The notes: generated from the letters alone by a model not told the origin. A stretch of 64,000 nucleotides of DNA from Apoda limacodes (GCA_946406115.1 OX291557.1:17578501-17642500); one strand, 5' to 3'; shown: positions 31,500 through 42,336, counted from the first letter of the stretch. Translations and numbers: made by a program.

Positions 31500-32262
31500 T
31501 CTTTTAACTTTTCCCTTTATGTGGCCATTAAACCCTAAATCTGTACCAAATTTCAGCTCTCTGAGTTTATGGGAAGTGCTAGTTCTATTCTGATGATCAT
31601 GAGTGAGTGAGTGAGTGTCATAAATGCGAAACTTTGCTTTCGCTTAACTTCGGAACTAAATGACCTACAGACTTGAAATTTTGGATTATAGCTATTTCAG
31701 ATAAAGTATGTGATTATAGCTTACTGGATGACGAAAATTTCTGCGTTCTGGTCTTATCCAGAGGTTCTTAAATAGGGGCCTGAAAATGCGGCGAAATGGT
31801 TCCAGTAAGGGATGGTACGGCAGTGTTTGCTTCGCGCTCGACTTGGCGGGGGCACAGCCGTGCCCCCCGATTTAAACACGCTAGATACAAAATTAAATTA
31901 TCATGACACCCACTCATCAGTCGAAGAAAATGTTATTCTTAATTATTTAAATTACTTTACCTTCGAGCTTCATATTCAAGTCTTTTCAAGAAGTAATTTG
32001 ATTGTATGTAAATGAAAGCGAGAGAAGGTACCGTTCTATGGGAATAATCTTTAAAACTCTTTTACCGATATAAGGCCTTCAACGTGAACTTCTCAGTTGG
32101 CACCCTGAGTGCAAGTAACTATTTATTTGGACATCTGAATCATTTAAAGTACAAAATAATTGCTCACCTACTCTATAGACCATTAGCGGACTCCAAAAAC
32201 TAGGTACTTACGTACTTAAAAGATAGTTACTAACTAGTTACTTATAATATTTTCTCAATTCG
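31500..32262. other. AT-rich region, no gene recognised
   Basis: A short GAGT run lies at about 31600-31618. A fragment with 'tgacctacagacttgaaat' near 31660 resembles transposon tails. Nothing else is supported. Confidence 0.4.
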
Positions 32263-32455
32263 TGGCTCCGTGGGCAACGGCAATGACCCGACTGCTGAAT
32301 CAAAGGGGCGTGCGTTTGATTCCCGCACAAGACAAACATTTATATGATGAAAATTTGTGTTTGTTTTGGGTATGGATATTTTCTATATGTATATAATGTG
32401 TTTTTGCAAAAAAAGTGTGTTTATGTATTTGTATCCGTTGTAAATGACTAAGTAA
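32263..32455 (+). mobile_element. diverged tRNA-derived SINE
   Basis: The head 'cgtggctccgtgggcaacgg' with B-box-like GTTTGATTCC and 'ccgcacaagacaaac', followed by 'tttgggtatgga' and 'gtatccgttgta', places it in the 11083-11355 family in diverged form. The 3' end is lost. Confidence 0.6.
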
Positions 32456-32654
32456 ATTAGGCATATTGACATAGAAGCAAAACGTCTAAACATAAATAGC
32501 AAAATCTTCTATTCGGAAAACGAACACATTTTTCACAACTCAGTGCTTTGGAGGACAAGTTTAGGCCGGCCGCATACTACGAGACATTACCTACCTACTG
32601 TGCTTTTACCGACGGTTAAGGCCAAGCGCACATTACATAAATTTCCGATAGAAA

Positions 32655-32810
32655 ATTCACATACGCCTTTTTTTGACATATGCAGGTTTTCTCACGATGT
32701 CTTCCTTCACCGATAAGTGGCATGAATAATCAATGTACTTGAGAAATTAAGAAAAATACTCATTGGTACACGCGGGGCTCGAACTTCCACCACTAGGCCA
32801 CCACTGATTC
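32655..32810 (-). mobile_element. second type of tRNA-derived SINE
   Basis: In plus view it carries 'caggttttctcacgatgtc', 'ttccttcaccga' and, near the end, 'ggggctcgaactt', which read inversely is a B-box. These phrases recur in a common lepidopteran SINE family. It differs from the SINE at 11083. Confidence 0.5.
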
Positions 32811-33010
32811 ACAGTAGGTATAGGTAATACATAACATTTCATGGTAAAAGTTAAATTTTCTTCTGATTAAGTAAAACTTTTTTTATTCAAGTGGACTTTT
32901 AAACAACACTTTTGTATCGTCAGTTTAATTTAAATTAATTATTTCATAAACTTTACCACCGGTTCGTTATGACTTTACTACCGAGAAAAACCGGCAAGAA
33001 ACTAAGTCAA

Positions 33011-33421
33011 TCTATACTAATATTATAAAGAGGAAAGATTTGTATTTAAGTATGTTTGTATTGAATACTCCGAAACTACTGTACCGATTAGAAAAATTCT
33101 TTTACCATTAGAAGGCAACATTATCCCTGATAAACATAGGCTACTTTTTACCGCGGGAAAATGCTTCATTCCTACGGGAAAACGGGTAATAGGACAACGG
33201 GTAGTAAGATTTGTCCTTCCGTACTTATCTTTTTCACATAATTTCTAAACGGCTTGACAGATTGGGTTGGGTATTTCGATGGTTTCACAGACACGAATGT
33301 ATTATGCCATTAAGGAGGAAATATTTGAAAGTTTGTTTTTTTTGCTATAATTGAGGAGCTTCCGTATGAACCTATTCTGATAACGAAATTTAGCGCGGGC
33401 GAAGCCAGTGGCATAAGCTAG
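33011..33421 (+). mobile_element. Lep1-like Helitron, full length
   Basis: It starts A|TCTATACTAATATTATAAA and ends 'gccagtggcataaGCTAG|T' at 33418-33421. These are typical Helitron termini (TC..CTAG between A and T). It has no coding sequence. Confidence 0.75.
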
Positions 33422-33589
33422 TCTTTTATATTTTATTAAAATTATATTTAGAAAATACAATATAATGTAATACAAAATAGCTTTTTGTAATACCAATTAA
33501 TATTTACGTATAAGGGTGTCGCTCTCTTGGTAAATCGAGCGAAGTATAGGTAAGTAAGTATAGGTAAGTAGTAAGATACCTAGGGACTA

Positions 33590-33740
33590 CAGTACAGTAT
33601 CGGTTCTTCGAGAAACAAGTTATTAGATTTCTGAAGGGTACGCAACGCGCGGGTGTTAAAAGCCTCCATAGGCTACGGTGACCGCTTACCATCAGGCGGA
33701 CCGTAAGCTTGTTTGCCACCTTAGTGGAAAAAAAATAAAA
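33590..33740 (+). mobile_element. LINE 3'-end fragment
   Basis: It contains 'gttattagatttctgaaggg', 'ggctacggtgaccgc' and 'gtttgccaccttagtgg' followed by an A-run. It is the end of the 1905-3016 family. Just upstream (33540-33570) is a small 'gtaagta' repeat. Confidence 0.75.
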
Positions 33741-34152
33741 AAAATATCAAAATATTTTAGTTATTTATCGTTCTGAAACAAAGGCACTCAATTTCAGAAT
33801 TGAGTTACTTTAAAAATAATATTTGCTTTCCATTTGTTACTTTAAAGTAAATAAAGTTATTAAACACAAACTTGGGCTTTGCAGAGATGGAAACATTTTG
33901 TTTCAGTTAAAACAACATAGTTTCATTGTTGGTTTATGGTCAAAGAGGACCGTTCACGTTTCGCGAACACAAAACGCGGAAATAACTTGCATTCGGTTAC
34001 GTTATTGTTACATAACCGACTGAGGGACAATTTAATCTGCATGATTTGCATGTAAATTGTATTTTTTCTTGGTATCCGCTGCCACAGTGCATGAATATTA
34101 GTTTTTTTTTGCTTTGAATTTGTAGAAAAAAATACATTGTTTGTTATTTAAG

Positions 34153-34262
34153 ACCAGCTTTTGCCTTCGCACCCAACCGCCTTAAACCAAATTTCATGTT
34201 AACCGGTACAGCAGTTTTAGCATGAAGAGGTAGAGTTACATTCGCATTTATATTAGTATGGA
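34153..34262 (-). mobile_element. short Helitron copy, minus strand
   Basis: The right end 'atttatattagtatgga' is the inverse of the family start, and the left end 'accagcttttgcc' is the inverse of its 3' end. It is internally deleted to about 110 bases. Confidence 0.6.
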
Positions 34263-34559
34263 TGGATTTGTAATTGATTTTAGGAGGGGGGTAACTATTG
34301 TTCTCCGCTCTAAGATCTTCCGTATGATGTTTGAATTAATTAGGTACTTATTTACTTATGTAAATAATTACAAATTTATTCCCTTTTTATGTGTCTAATT
34401 ACGTAACCTCATCATAAAATTACGAAGCAAAACTGTTGTGTAAAAACAGAGTTGAGAAAAAACTGGTTTATAATATTGCTTTTTAGGGTTTCGTACACAA
34501 AAAATGGCAACTGCCACGCTGTCTGTTTGTCTGTGTGTCCGACTTATAAAGAGCACTAT

Positions 34560-34795
34560 CTTTTGAATAACAACAAGTAAATAGCTGAATTTTTTACAAA
34601 ATATGTGTTAATATGGCAGACTACATAGTTACATTTTTTTATTGGAAACGATTTGCTAAGTTAAGCAACGTTGGGCTTGGTCAGTCATTTGGATGGGTGG
34701 CCGCCCAGCGGCACACTTTTTGCTTTTGTTTGTAAATTATATGGTGGAGAACCCACGCTGCACAAGTCTGACTCGCACTTGACCGATTTTTTAGT
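34560..34795 (+). mobile_element. 5S-rRNA-derived SINE (SINE3-like)
   Basis: Bases 34655-34710 closely follow the 3' half of eukaryotic 5S rRNA: 'aagttaagcaacgttgggc' (A-box), 'ggtcagt' and 'tttggatgggtggccgc' (C-box). This is the type 1 Pol III internal promoter. The body continues through 'agcggcacactttttg' to 'gtctgactcgcacttgac'. A second copy at 53625-53800 shares head and tail, so this is a retroposon and not a 5S gene. The 5' half of 5S is missing or eroded. Confidence 0.75.
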
Positions 34796-35261
34796 ATTGT
34801 TAATGCGCCAAATTTAGCTTTTTGTCCACCTATTGGTAGTTAGAGTAGCATTAAGCCTAATGACCAACTTCTAGTGTAATAAGTTTTATTACATCAATCT
34901 TACAAATACACAAAAATTTTCATATATTTTCTACTCGAGGTTAATCTTTGGACTGCATCTTTGCTATAAAAATATGGAAAAATACGCAGACCCTTGTAGT
35001 AGTAGCTTCATTATAAGCTGTGCGTATAGTCTAAATAAATGCTTTTCCTTTCTTTTGTTCTTTCGATTCACGCAATCCGTATGAGGTATCCACGTTTACC
35101 TGATGATGCGAAAAAATATTTTGATCAATTTAAAATTAAAAAAACATTTCCTTTGCCATCAACGTCATTAGGCACGCATCTATTTCAAGAGAAATGTTTA
35201 ATATTTATGAAAACAAAACAAGCGCAGGGTTTACGTTTAATTTATTTTTACAACGGTGTAT

Positions 35262-35300
35262 AAGCTCGAAAGCTGTATAAGCTCGAAAGCTGTTTAAGCT
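35262..35300. repeat. short tandem repeat, 17-base unit
   Basis: The unit 'tataagctcgaaagctg' occurs twice with a partial third copy ('tttaagct'). Confidence 0.85.
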
Positions 35301-35329
35301 TCTTATAGAGGAGTCAGCTGTAGAACGTT

Positions 35330-35614
35330 ATATGGCGTACACATGGCGAACCCATTGGAATGTTTACGGGGCGCCGGAGCGGTGCGAGCGCCCCCGTGTC
35401 GCCGTTGGCCGTGACGGGGGCATACGGAGGGGGTCGCGATCAATACCGCAGGGCTTCCCTGCCGGCTGCCGCCGGCCGACTGCCTTCGATTCAAACTGCG
35501 AACCCTAGTCCAATTTTAGACGAGGAAACGAAGCACTCAACTTCCTGTTTTTGGACTGCTGATGACCGGATTTTAATGAAACCGGTTGCATTTGACTCAG
35601 AAAGTCACATATAG
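35330..35614. promoter_or_regulatory. GC-rich island, possible first exon or promoter
   Basis: About 190 bases (35340-35530) are strongly GC- and CpG-rich in otherwise AT-rich DNA. On the minus strand it could be a non-coding first exon of Src64B ending at 35368 with donor CCCC|GTAAAC. On the plus strand an ATG at 35360 opens an 84-codon frame containing RRASLP, ending in TAG at 35614, at a donor-like ATATAG|GTAAAG. I recognise no protein. Both readings are inference; the composition is what is seen. Confidence 0.4.
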
Positions 35615-35676
35615 GTAAAGACTACCATTTTTTTCATTGAAGTACACATGTCTTTAAAAAATGCATCTTTAAAATC

Positions 35677-35714
35677 CGTAAGCATGTTTGCCACCTTAGT
35701 GGTATTAAAAAAAA
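35677..35714 (+). mobile_element. minimal LINE 3' tail
   Basis: Only 'gtttgccaccttagtggtatt' plus an A-run remains of the 1905-3016 family. Confidence 0.7.
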
Positions 35715-35756
35715 GGTTTTCGAGGTAAAATTATAAAAAAAAAATTATTTGATTAA

Positions 35757-36062
35757 TCCTACCAATATTATAAATGTGAAAGTTCTTTTATTTGTTTGTT
35801 TATTTCACGCCGCAATGGAGCATCAAATGAGCAAATAGCACAGAGCATAGAGATAGTTGAGCAGACAAAGAAGGACATAGGTTTTTTATCCTGGAAAATT
35901 CAAAACTTCCCGCTGCAATAACTTGATCTGAATTCCACTTGAACGAACTATGGCTTGCCAAAGCAAACCACTTTAGTATAGATAATCAAGAAGTTGCCGT
36001 TGGAATCCCACGCCGCTCCGATAACCTAATTAAGGGCGGGTGGAGCCGCTGGCAAAACCTAT
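35757..36062 (+). mobile_element. Lep1-like Helitron
   Basis: It starts A|TC with 'ctaccaatattataaatgtg' and ends 'ggagccgctggcaaaacCTAT', a mutated CTAG. A 17-base direct repeat lies just outside it on both sides (35711-35727 and 36121-36137). Confidence 0.65.
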
Positions 36063-36074
36063 AATAAATAAAAT

Positions 36075-36380
36075 AAACACAGATCTTGTACTCGGGGGTT
36101 TTATGGGGCCGATGATCACGAAAAGGTTTTCGAGGTACCTGGGCACCAGGACGTAGAGGGCATCTCCGTGGTTTTACTTCAAATTTGCCCAAAATCGTTA
36201 GGGTTTTTCGGTTCGCTAATTACGAATGCGCTGTCCGAAAAAGGTTCTCGTGCTCTTTTCCATAGCTTAACATAATCGTGCTTTGCTGGAAGCAAATGGA
36301 TCGCGCAGAATTTACGTCGCGCAGCATTCGTAAATGCTGAGTTGGACGCACATAGAAGGAAAAAAATTGCTATTGCATAG
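36075..36380 (+). pseudogene. decayed coding-like segment, unknown
   Basis: One plus-strand frame stays open for about 100 codons apart from one internal TAA. It includes DDHEKVFEVPGHQDVEG, GFFGSLITNAL and AAFVNAELDAHRR. The composition looks protein-like and richer in GC than the flanks. An overlapping minus-strand frame (36192-35986) is more likely its shadow. I do not recognise the family; a decayed transposon ORF is the likeliest reading. Confidence 0.3.
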
Positions 36381-36389
36381 AAAATTTTA

Positions 36390-37690
36390 TAGAAAACCCA
36401 TCAAGAAACGTGAACTTTGTGACTAGCCATTTAAAGAATTTAGTACTTTTACCTCGTGTCCGGCCTCTAGTTTTTTGTTAGGTGGCTGGAGACTAGGCAC
36501 AAAGTGGGCAGGTACTGGATTGGGGCGGCCAGACCCTGCAGAAAATATACTTTTTCGAAAAACTAATTTTAAAATGTGTATTTAAGTATACTTATGACTT
36601 AATTTAAAAATACTTATAGAGTGATTTCTCTAGAGAACTTAGTTATAAGTAAAATGAGTTAGCTGACGTCTTGAAAGGTCGAACACTGGGCATGCTAACC
36701 TATAGGGTTTCTGAATCTCTCTCTGAATGCCCTCAGTGTCGGTGTACCTTATTGCACTTGCACACACACACATCTTGAGCACTTCAGACTCGGGATTTCG
36801 AAAAGAAAATGTACCGAAGTAGGTCTTACCTTTCGTGACCAGTCTTTTGTACTCGAGACTGTTAGCAATAAGCTCCCAATACAAGATTACGAAGACTATG
36901 CTGTAAATACTTGTATTTGTACTATTAAGGAACTACTGGCGAAGAAGAATAGACATTTATAAGAACGATTCGAAGTTGCGTGCGAGCTTGCCAAGGTCAC
37001 GGTCGCGTAGTGTCTCCTTTTTCCCGACTACTACTTAAATTTTTGTAGTCTATGTATGTTAGCATGGTCATATTTTAATTAGGTTAATATTTTATAACTT
37101 TGACGATTCAAAAGTGATTGTAAAATCCTTATTTGAATACACCATTTTGACTTTGACTTTGACATAGGTTCCCGTGTTGCTTCTCTGCTACAGATCATAT
37201 TGTTACAAATGATGTGTCGTTAACACTTTTAGCTTCGTCTTTGTAGTTTGCGCGTGTCAGATGGCTATGTAACGCCATATTAAATCCAAGATGGCAGAGA
37301 AAACTTGCTTAGTTCTCTGAGCAATAAAGTCAAAATTCAGAGATATATCGAGTTTGGTATCAAATGAAAAGTGTAATTAAAAATTCCAAAAATTTCTAAT
37401 TTGTATGTAAAAAAGTATAATCTAGCACTGTATGTATATTTATTATCATTGTCAAATTATGTTAACGTTGTCAAATGAGGCGTCGTTAACTTTGTCTTAG
37501 TGGTCCAAGTTTACTTAGTATTATATTCTCTTTGGTTCGGGTTTCAAAATAGGCTATGTCGTCACATAAAATCCAATATGGCGCATAATAAATAGATTTC
37601 ATTCAACTCGAAGAAAAGTGGTTAAAATAGGTCGCGTTCAGTATATATTTTACAAGTTATGTAGTCTTAGATGGGTATAACATGGGTAAT
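36390..37690. other. AT-rich region with an RTE-like tail
   Basis: An RTE-like LINE tail lies at about 37098-37165 ('gacgattcaaaagtg' and repeated TTTGAC). No gene is supported. The minus-strand open frame at 36884-36639 has no recognisable motif. Confidence 0.4.
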
Positions 37691-38240
37691 CGGGTTTTTA
37701 ACCGACTTCAAAATAGGAGGAGATTCCCAATTCGGATGTTTATATTTTTATTTTTTATGTATGTTCCGGCAAAACTCCGACATATATTTAAATTTTAAGG
37801 ATTTGTAAACTTATTTTTTTATTCAAAAGAGTATACTTCGAGGTGGTCCCATATTAATGTAGTGAATTTAAAACTAAAAAAAAACTTAATTGGTGTTAAT
37901 TTGGAAAAACAAAAAAAAACAGGCTTCTTTAAAACACACTTCACTTGCATGGAACCAACTTTAAACTATAATTCAGATCAGTTTTTTGGAAATAAGTCTA
38001 TCTTCGTAACAAAATTTGATACAATCATCAACATTAAAGGCGTTTCACCAGTTCCAAATTAACACCAATTATTTTTTTTGAGATAAAGTTTAAGTTTTAA
38101 ACTCACTACATTAATATGGAAGCACCTCGAAAACATACCCTTTAAATAAAAAAAATAATTTTGCAAATCCGTTGACGGAGATATGCCGGATAATACATAA
38201 AAAAAAAGGAATTGAGAACCTCCTCCTTTTTTAAAAATTT
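37690..38240. mobile_element. foldback element with arms of about 200 bp
   Basis: The left arm from 'ggaggagattcccaattc' (about 37717) to about 37912 is repeated in inverse from about 38045 to 38232, ending 'gaattgagaacctcctcc'. Shared arm phrases include 'gtagtgaatttaaaac', 'aattggtgttaatttgg' and 'tccggcaaaactccg', the last diverged. The loop is about 130 bases. No coding sequence. Confidence 0.8.
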
Positions 38241-38814
38241 AACTATATGTATAATAATAATATACATATTGTGATACTATTTGCGGGTAAAACCACAGGG
38301 AACAATAGTACTAAATTTAAGAATAAGGAAATAGATACCGACACCTCAATATTTCCAATCTAGAAATTCATAAGTCGTACGTGAGTGACATATAAACTGC
38401 TAAAATACCCCAAAACTGGTTAAAAAAATAGGCCGTAGAATTATTGAGTATTCTACGCATATGTGGCATTACGAATATAGGGCTTTGACATTAAGTTTAT
38501 ATATTCATAATTCGGCATCCAAGCAGGATTCATTAGGTTCGCGTATCTACCTATACCTACCTACTGTGAGGGCCACGGGACGGCATGACACGGTAAGCTG
38601 CCGTAGGATATTGTGAAAACTTTGTAAAACGTTCCGCTAAGGCACAAAGCATACCGTGGAATGCTGTGGCGTACCGTGGCATACCAAAGCCTTCCCCCGC
38701 GGTTTTTATATACCCATTTTAATATCTATGCGAATAGTAATAAAACTTGGAATAACTCAAGCTTCATAAAATTATTTGCCGTGCCATGCCCTGCCGTCCC
38801 GTAATTTAAAACAA

Positions 38815-38960
38815 GCTTATTCCCGCGGTTACACACGTCCTAAATTCAGTTATCGGGGTAGGATTGCAACGGCAGCTACTTAATTACAGAAAAAAAAACC
38901 GACTCACACTTTACGTTTTCAAGTAGCCTATGTCCTTCCTCGAGACTCAATTTATTATTT
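38815..38960 (-). mobile_element. Helitron fragment, minus strand
   Basis: 'tcagttatcggggtaggattg' and 'gttttcaagtagcctatgtcc' are the inverse of the Lep1-like body. Both ends are eroded. Confidence 0.5.
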
Positions 38961-39238
38961 TTTTGATACAACTTTTAAGCAAAACGCTTATCATGTAAAT
39001 AACGTGCTTATTACAGTAACACGGATAATGCGTTACTGTTACGTGTACATCGTTTGTACAAATCAGATTATATGATAAGGCTGTATGTAATGCGCGATTA
39101 CAAATTACAGCATGGAAAGTTGCCTGAAGTTTAAATATACATAATTATGGAAAATATTGTGAGATGGCGAGCATTTCTTATGGCGTACAAACATGATCGT
39201 TTCCCTGCGATATGAAAATGCATATATCATACATATAA

Positions 39239-41103
39239 TAAAATGGTAGGAAAGTCAAAACTGTACATTGAATATTTTTTTTACAGAATACTTGGGGTGT
39301 GATCTACAATCGATACCGAAGCCAAAAATGTAGTTTTTAGAATTTTTGTCTGTATGTATTTTGGGATAAACTCAAAAAGTACTGCATAGCTTTACTTCAA
39401 ATTTGGCACTAATCACGGGTCAACATATAGGCTACATATTATCTCGCTATCACCTATGGGGAACGAGCAGTGAACCTTTATTTCTTCAACGCATTCTGTA
39501 ACAACGTGTAATCTAACGACGCATATTTGACTTGCTTCTTAATTATTAATTATTCTACTCACATATAGCCATTTATTTTATGTTAAAAAATCGTGTAAAG
39601 TTATAACTTAGATGTGTTATAATTTTTCACCATATAAAAATGTTTCCTATTCGCTAACTAGATGGCGTTGGCGTCGAATTAGATCGCGCTATGGTTTTGT
39701 TCACAAATAGTGATATTCTTCGATGTAGCGAAGGCTTTCGATAAAGTGTGGCATAACGGCTTAATTTACAAGCTGTACAATATCGGTGTCCCAAACCCTC
39801 TCGTGCTCATCTTACGAGACTATCGCGTAGAACGAAGTCATTTGTCTTCCCACCCCATAGGTGCAGGTGTCCCCCAGGGTTCCGTGCTTTCCCCTTTACT
39901 CTATTCTCTGTTCACTAACGACATGCCTCGTCCCTCTAACGTCAATGTGGCGCTCTACTGTTCTCACCGACACGTCCGTCGAATAAGCCTGGCCCTCCAG
40001 TCTGCCGCCAACGCCTTAGGCAATTGGTTTCGGAATTGGAGAATCGAGGTTAACCCCGAGAAAAGTGTAGCAGTGCACTTCGCCCGGGGCAAAAAAATTG
40101 GTAAAGGCCACAAGGCAACTCACCCCAGTGTCCACCTATATGGCCAACCCATTCCGTGGGTTAAAAAGGTCAAATACCTAGGGGTCACTTTAGACTCTCG
40201 TCTTAATTTCAGAGCCCACATTAAAAGAGTAAGAGATCGAGCAGCCTTCGTTCTCGGTCGCCTTAAGCCAATGTTAAACAAGTACAGTAAAATGTCTCTT
40301 AGAAATAAGGTGACGCTTTACAAAACTTGTTTTCGGCCCATACTCACATATGCGAGCGTAGTGTTTGGTCACACCAACACTACTTCCTTGCAAGTCAACA
40401 AAATCGCTTTATGCGAGGCGCAGTCGGCGCCCCGTACTACATGCGTAACATCGATCTCCATAGCGATTTCGAGCTACTGACCATAAAAGCCTTCATCAAA
40501 GATGCGTCTAAACGCTACTTTGAGTCGGCAGCCCTCCACCCCAATCCCCGAATTAGGCAATCTATACACTACGCCCCCAATAGAGGGGCCTTAGGACCTT
40601 TTAGATACCCGAGGCACGTATTGATAGATTCTGATGATGAGATCACCAGTAGGCTCAGAGCTCAAGCGCCTTCTGCCCCCGCGTCCGCGAACACAGATTA
40701 CTCAAATATATATACACACACACTCGAGCGCGCGGTTATACTAGGTTCACTAATATACCCGGGCGCTTCGACTAGTTAGATTTATATAATAATAGGCGAG
40801 GGCTGAAGAGTTTCTTGCCGTTTCTTCTCTTCAAAACGCCTTTGCTTTTTTCCGAAACGGCGGTAAATTTTAGTCAGATACAAATTTAGTTTTTAATAGC
40901 GGTTGCTCAAGCCGAGGCTCGTGTCCAGAACACCCTTGCGCAAACCGCCCCAACTTTTCGCTGAAGAGTGCAAGCAGCACAAAAGTTAGTCCGCGTGTAG
41001 TTGTAAAGGCCATCTGCGGCCAACAACAGTAGACAGTAGTTAGAAATTAAATTAAAAAAAAAAGAAAAAAAAGACGACATCGCGGGCAGCAGCTAGTTTT
41101 TAA
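39239..41103 (+). mobile_element. Helitron copy interrupted by a Jockey-like element
   Basis: 39239-39712 and 41074-41103 match 42545-43552 ('atggtaggaaagtcaaaac', 'tttcttcaacgcattctg', 'agatggcgttggcgtcg', end 'cgcgggcagcaGCTAG|T'). The 5' part seen in the other copy is missing. The interruption 39713-41073 is a retrotransposon. Comparison with the intact copy shows about 22 host bases missing at the insertion point. Confidence 0.7.
39713..41073 (+). mobile_element. Jockey-clade non-LTR retrotransposon, 5'-truncated
   Basis: The RT domain opens with IFFDVAKAFDKVWH, then [13 protein letters not shown], and continues through the thumb to LTYASVVFGH. A frameshift near 40430 moves the C-terminus to the next frame, which ends with a stop at 40777-40779. 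The catalytic YADD is replaced by a Tyr-Cys-Ser-His sequence (about 39955), so the enzyme is dead even before the frameshift. A 3' UTR of about 290 bases and an A-rich tail (41048-41073) follow. It differs clearly from the LINE at 1905-3016. Confidence 0.85.
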
Positions 41104-41229
41104 ATATATCTTAAGTTTGCGAGCCTAAAAATCTAATTAAATTAAATCTAGTTATATTTTGAATTAAATTAAATTTAATTATATTTTAGAGAATATAAAA
41201 TAAAACTTCTTGAGGCAAAATGAAGCTAA

Positions 41230-41487
41230 AAATACTAATATTACACATGCGAAAGTAACTCTGTCTGTCTTTCTGTTTGGCTGTCTGTCTGTTACCTCTT
41301 CACGCTTAAACCGCTTAACCGATTTAGATAAAATTCGGTATGGTAATAGTTTGAGTCCCTGGAAACGACATAGGCTACTTAAAAACGTCAAGTGTGAGTC
41401 AGTTTTTTTCTATAATAGAGGAGTTGCCGTTGAAATTCTACACCGATAACTGAATTTAGGACGGGTGTAACCGCGGGCGAAAGCTAC
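41230..41487 (+). mobile_element. Lep1-like Helitron
   Basis: 'actaatattacacatgcg', 'gtctgtctgttacctcttc', 'gaggagttgccgttgaaat' and end 'ccgcgggcgaaagCTAC'. It is complete but for small end mutations. Confidence 0.65.
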
Positions 41488-41750
41488 TTTCTTCATAAAT
41501 TCTGCTATTCTCTTAGGGCGAGTTCGAATCGCACTTGTCCACGTCAGGATAGGAATAAAGAAACTATTCTTCGATGACAAAAACGAACAAATAAAAAATA
41601 TAATAGCACTAATTTTAGATTATGTGTTCTAGGAAAACTTTAGTGCAGAACTATTGCCGACCAACCAAATTCAAAACTTCTACCAGGTTTCACCTATAAC
41701 TAAAATAAGCAAAACTATAATTTTGGCTTCTCACCCAAAGTATACCCTTG

Positions 41751-41850
41751 ATTAGTCCTTTAGCTTTTTTTTATTACTCTGAAAATAATTATAGTCTATT
41801 TTAGATTTATAATTATTTTCAGAGTAATAAAAAAAGCTAAAGGACTAATT
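41751..41850. repeat. near-perfect 43-base inverted repeat
   Basis: 'attagtcctttagc' through 'gaaaataattata' (41751-41793) is mirrored as 'tataattattttc' through 'gctaaaggactaat' (41808-41850) around a 14-base loop. The arms differ at about one base. It may be a tiny foldback element or cruciform; no known family. Confidence 0.85.
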
Positions 41851-42003
41851 AGGGGTGTTCATGTTTACGAAGGTTATTTATGACGTAATTAGGAGTAAGA
41901 GTAGAAATATGATACTTTGTGCCAGTATTATTAAGAATGATTAGGTAATTTCCGAGACTAATTTCTTCTGCATGGATGTTTTCTTATGTGCATATGATTA
42001 TAA

Positions 42004-42327
42004 TCCATACTAATATTATAAATGCGAAAGTAGCTCTGTCTGTCTGTCTATCTGTTTGTCTGTAACCTCTTCTCGCTTAAATCGCTGAACCGATTTGGAT
42101 AAAATTTGGTATGGAGATAGTTTGAGTCCCGGGGAAAGACATAGGATAGTTAGTTTTTATCCCTAAAAATTCAAAAGTTTCCGCGGGAATGAGTATAACC
42201 GAGCTTAACCGAACTATAACGCTGTCGCTTGCTATAACAAACTTCATTAGTACAATTAAAGAGTTAATTAAGGAATTCCACACCGATAACCGAATTTAGG
42301 GCGGGCGGAGCCGCTGGCAAAATCTAG
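42004..42327 (+). mobile_element. Lep1-like Helitron, full length
   Basis: It starts A|TCCATACTAATATTATAAA and ends 'ccgctggcaaaatCTAG|T' at 42324-42327. This is the cleanest copy of the family in the window. Confidence 0.8.
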
Positions 42328-42336
42328 TCCTATATA

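Noticed and set aside
31220..31507. 95-codon open frame
   Set aside because: It lies in the right arm of the foldback; its mirror in the left arm does not preserve it and no motif is present.
34655..34710. Possible genuine 5S rRNA gene
   Set aside because: Only the 3' half of 5S is present, and the same chimeric structure recurs at 53.7 kb, so it is a SINE.
35039..35263. 74-codon frame with protein-like start
   Set aside because: No conserved motif, splice partner or promoter support; its length is within chance for this composition.
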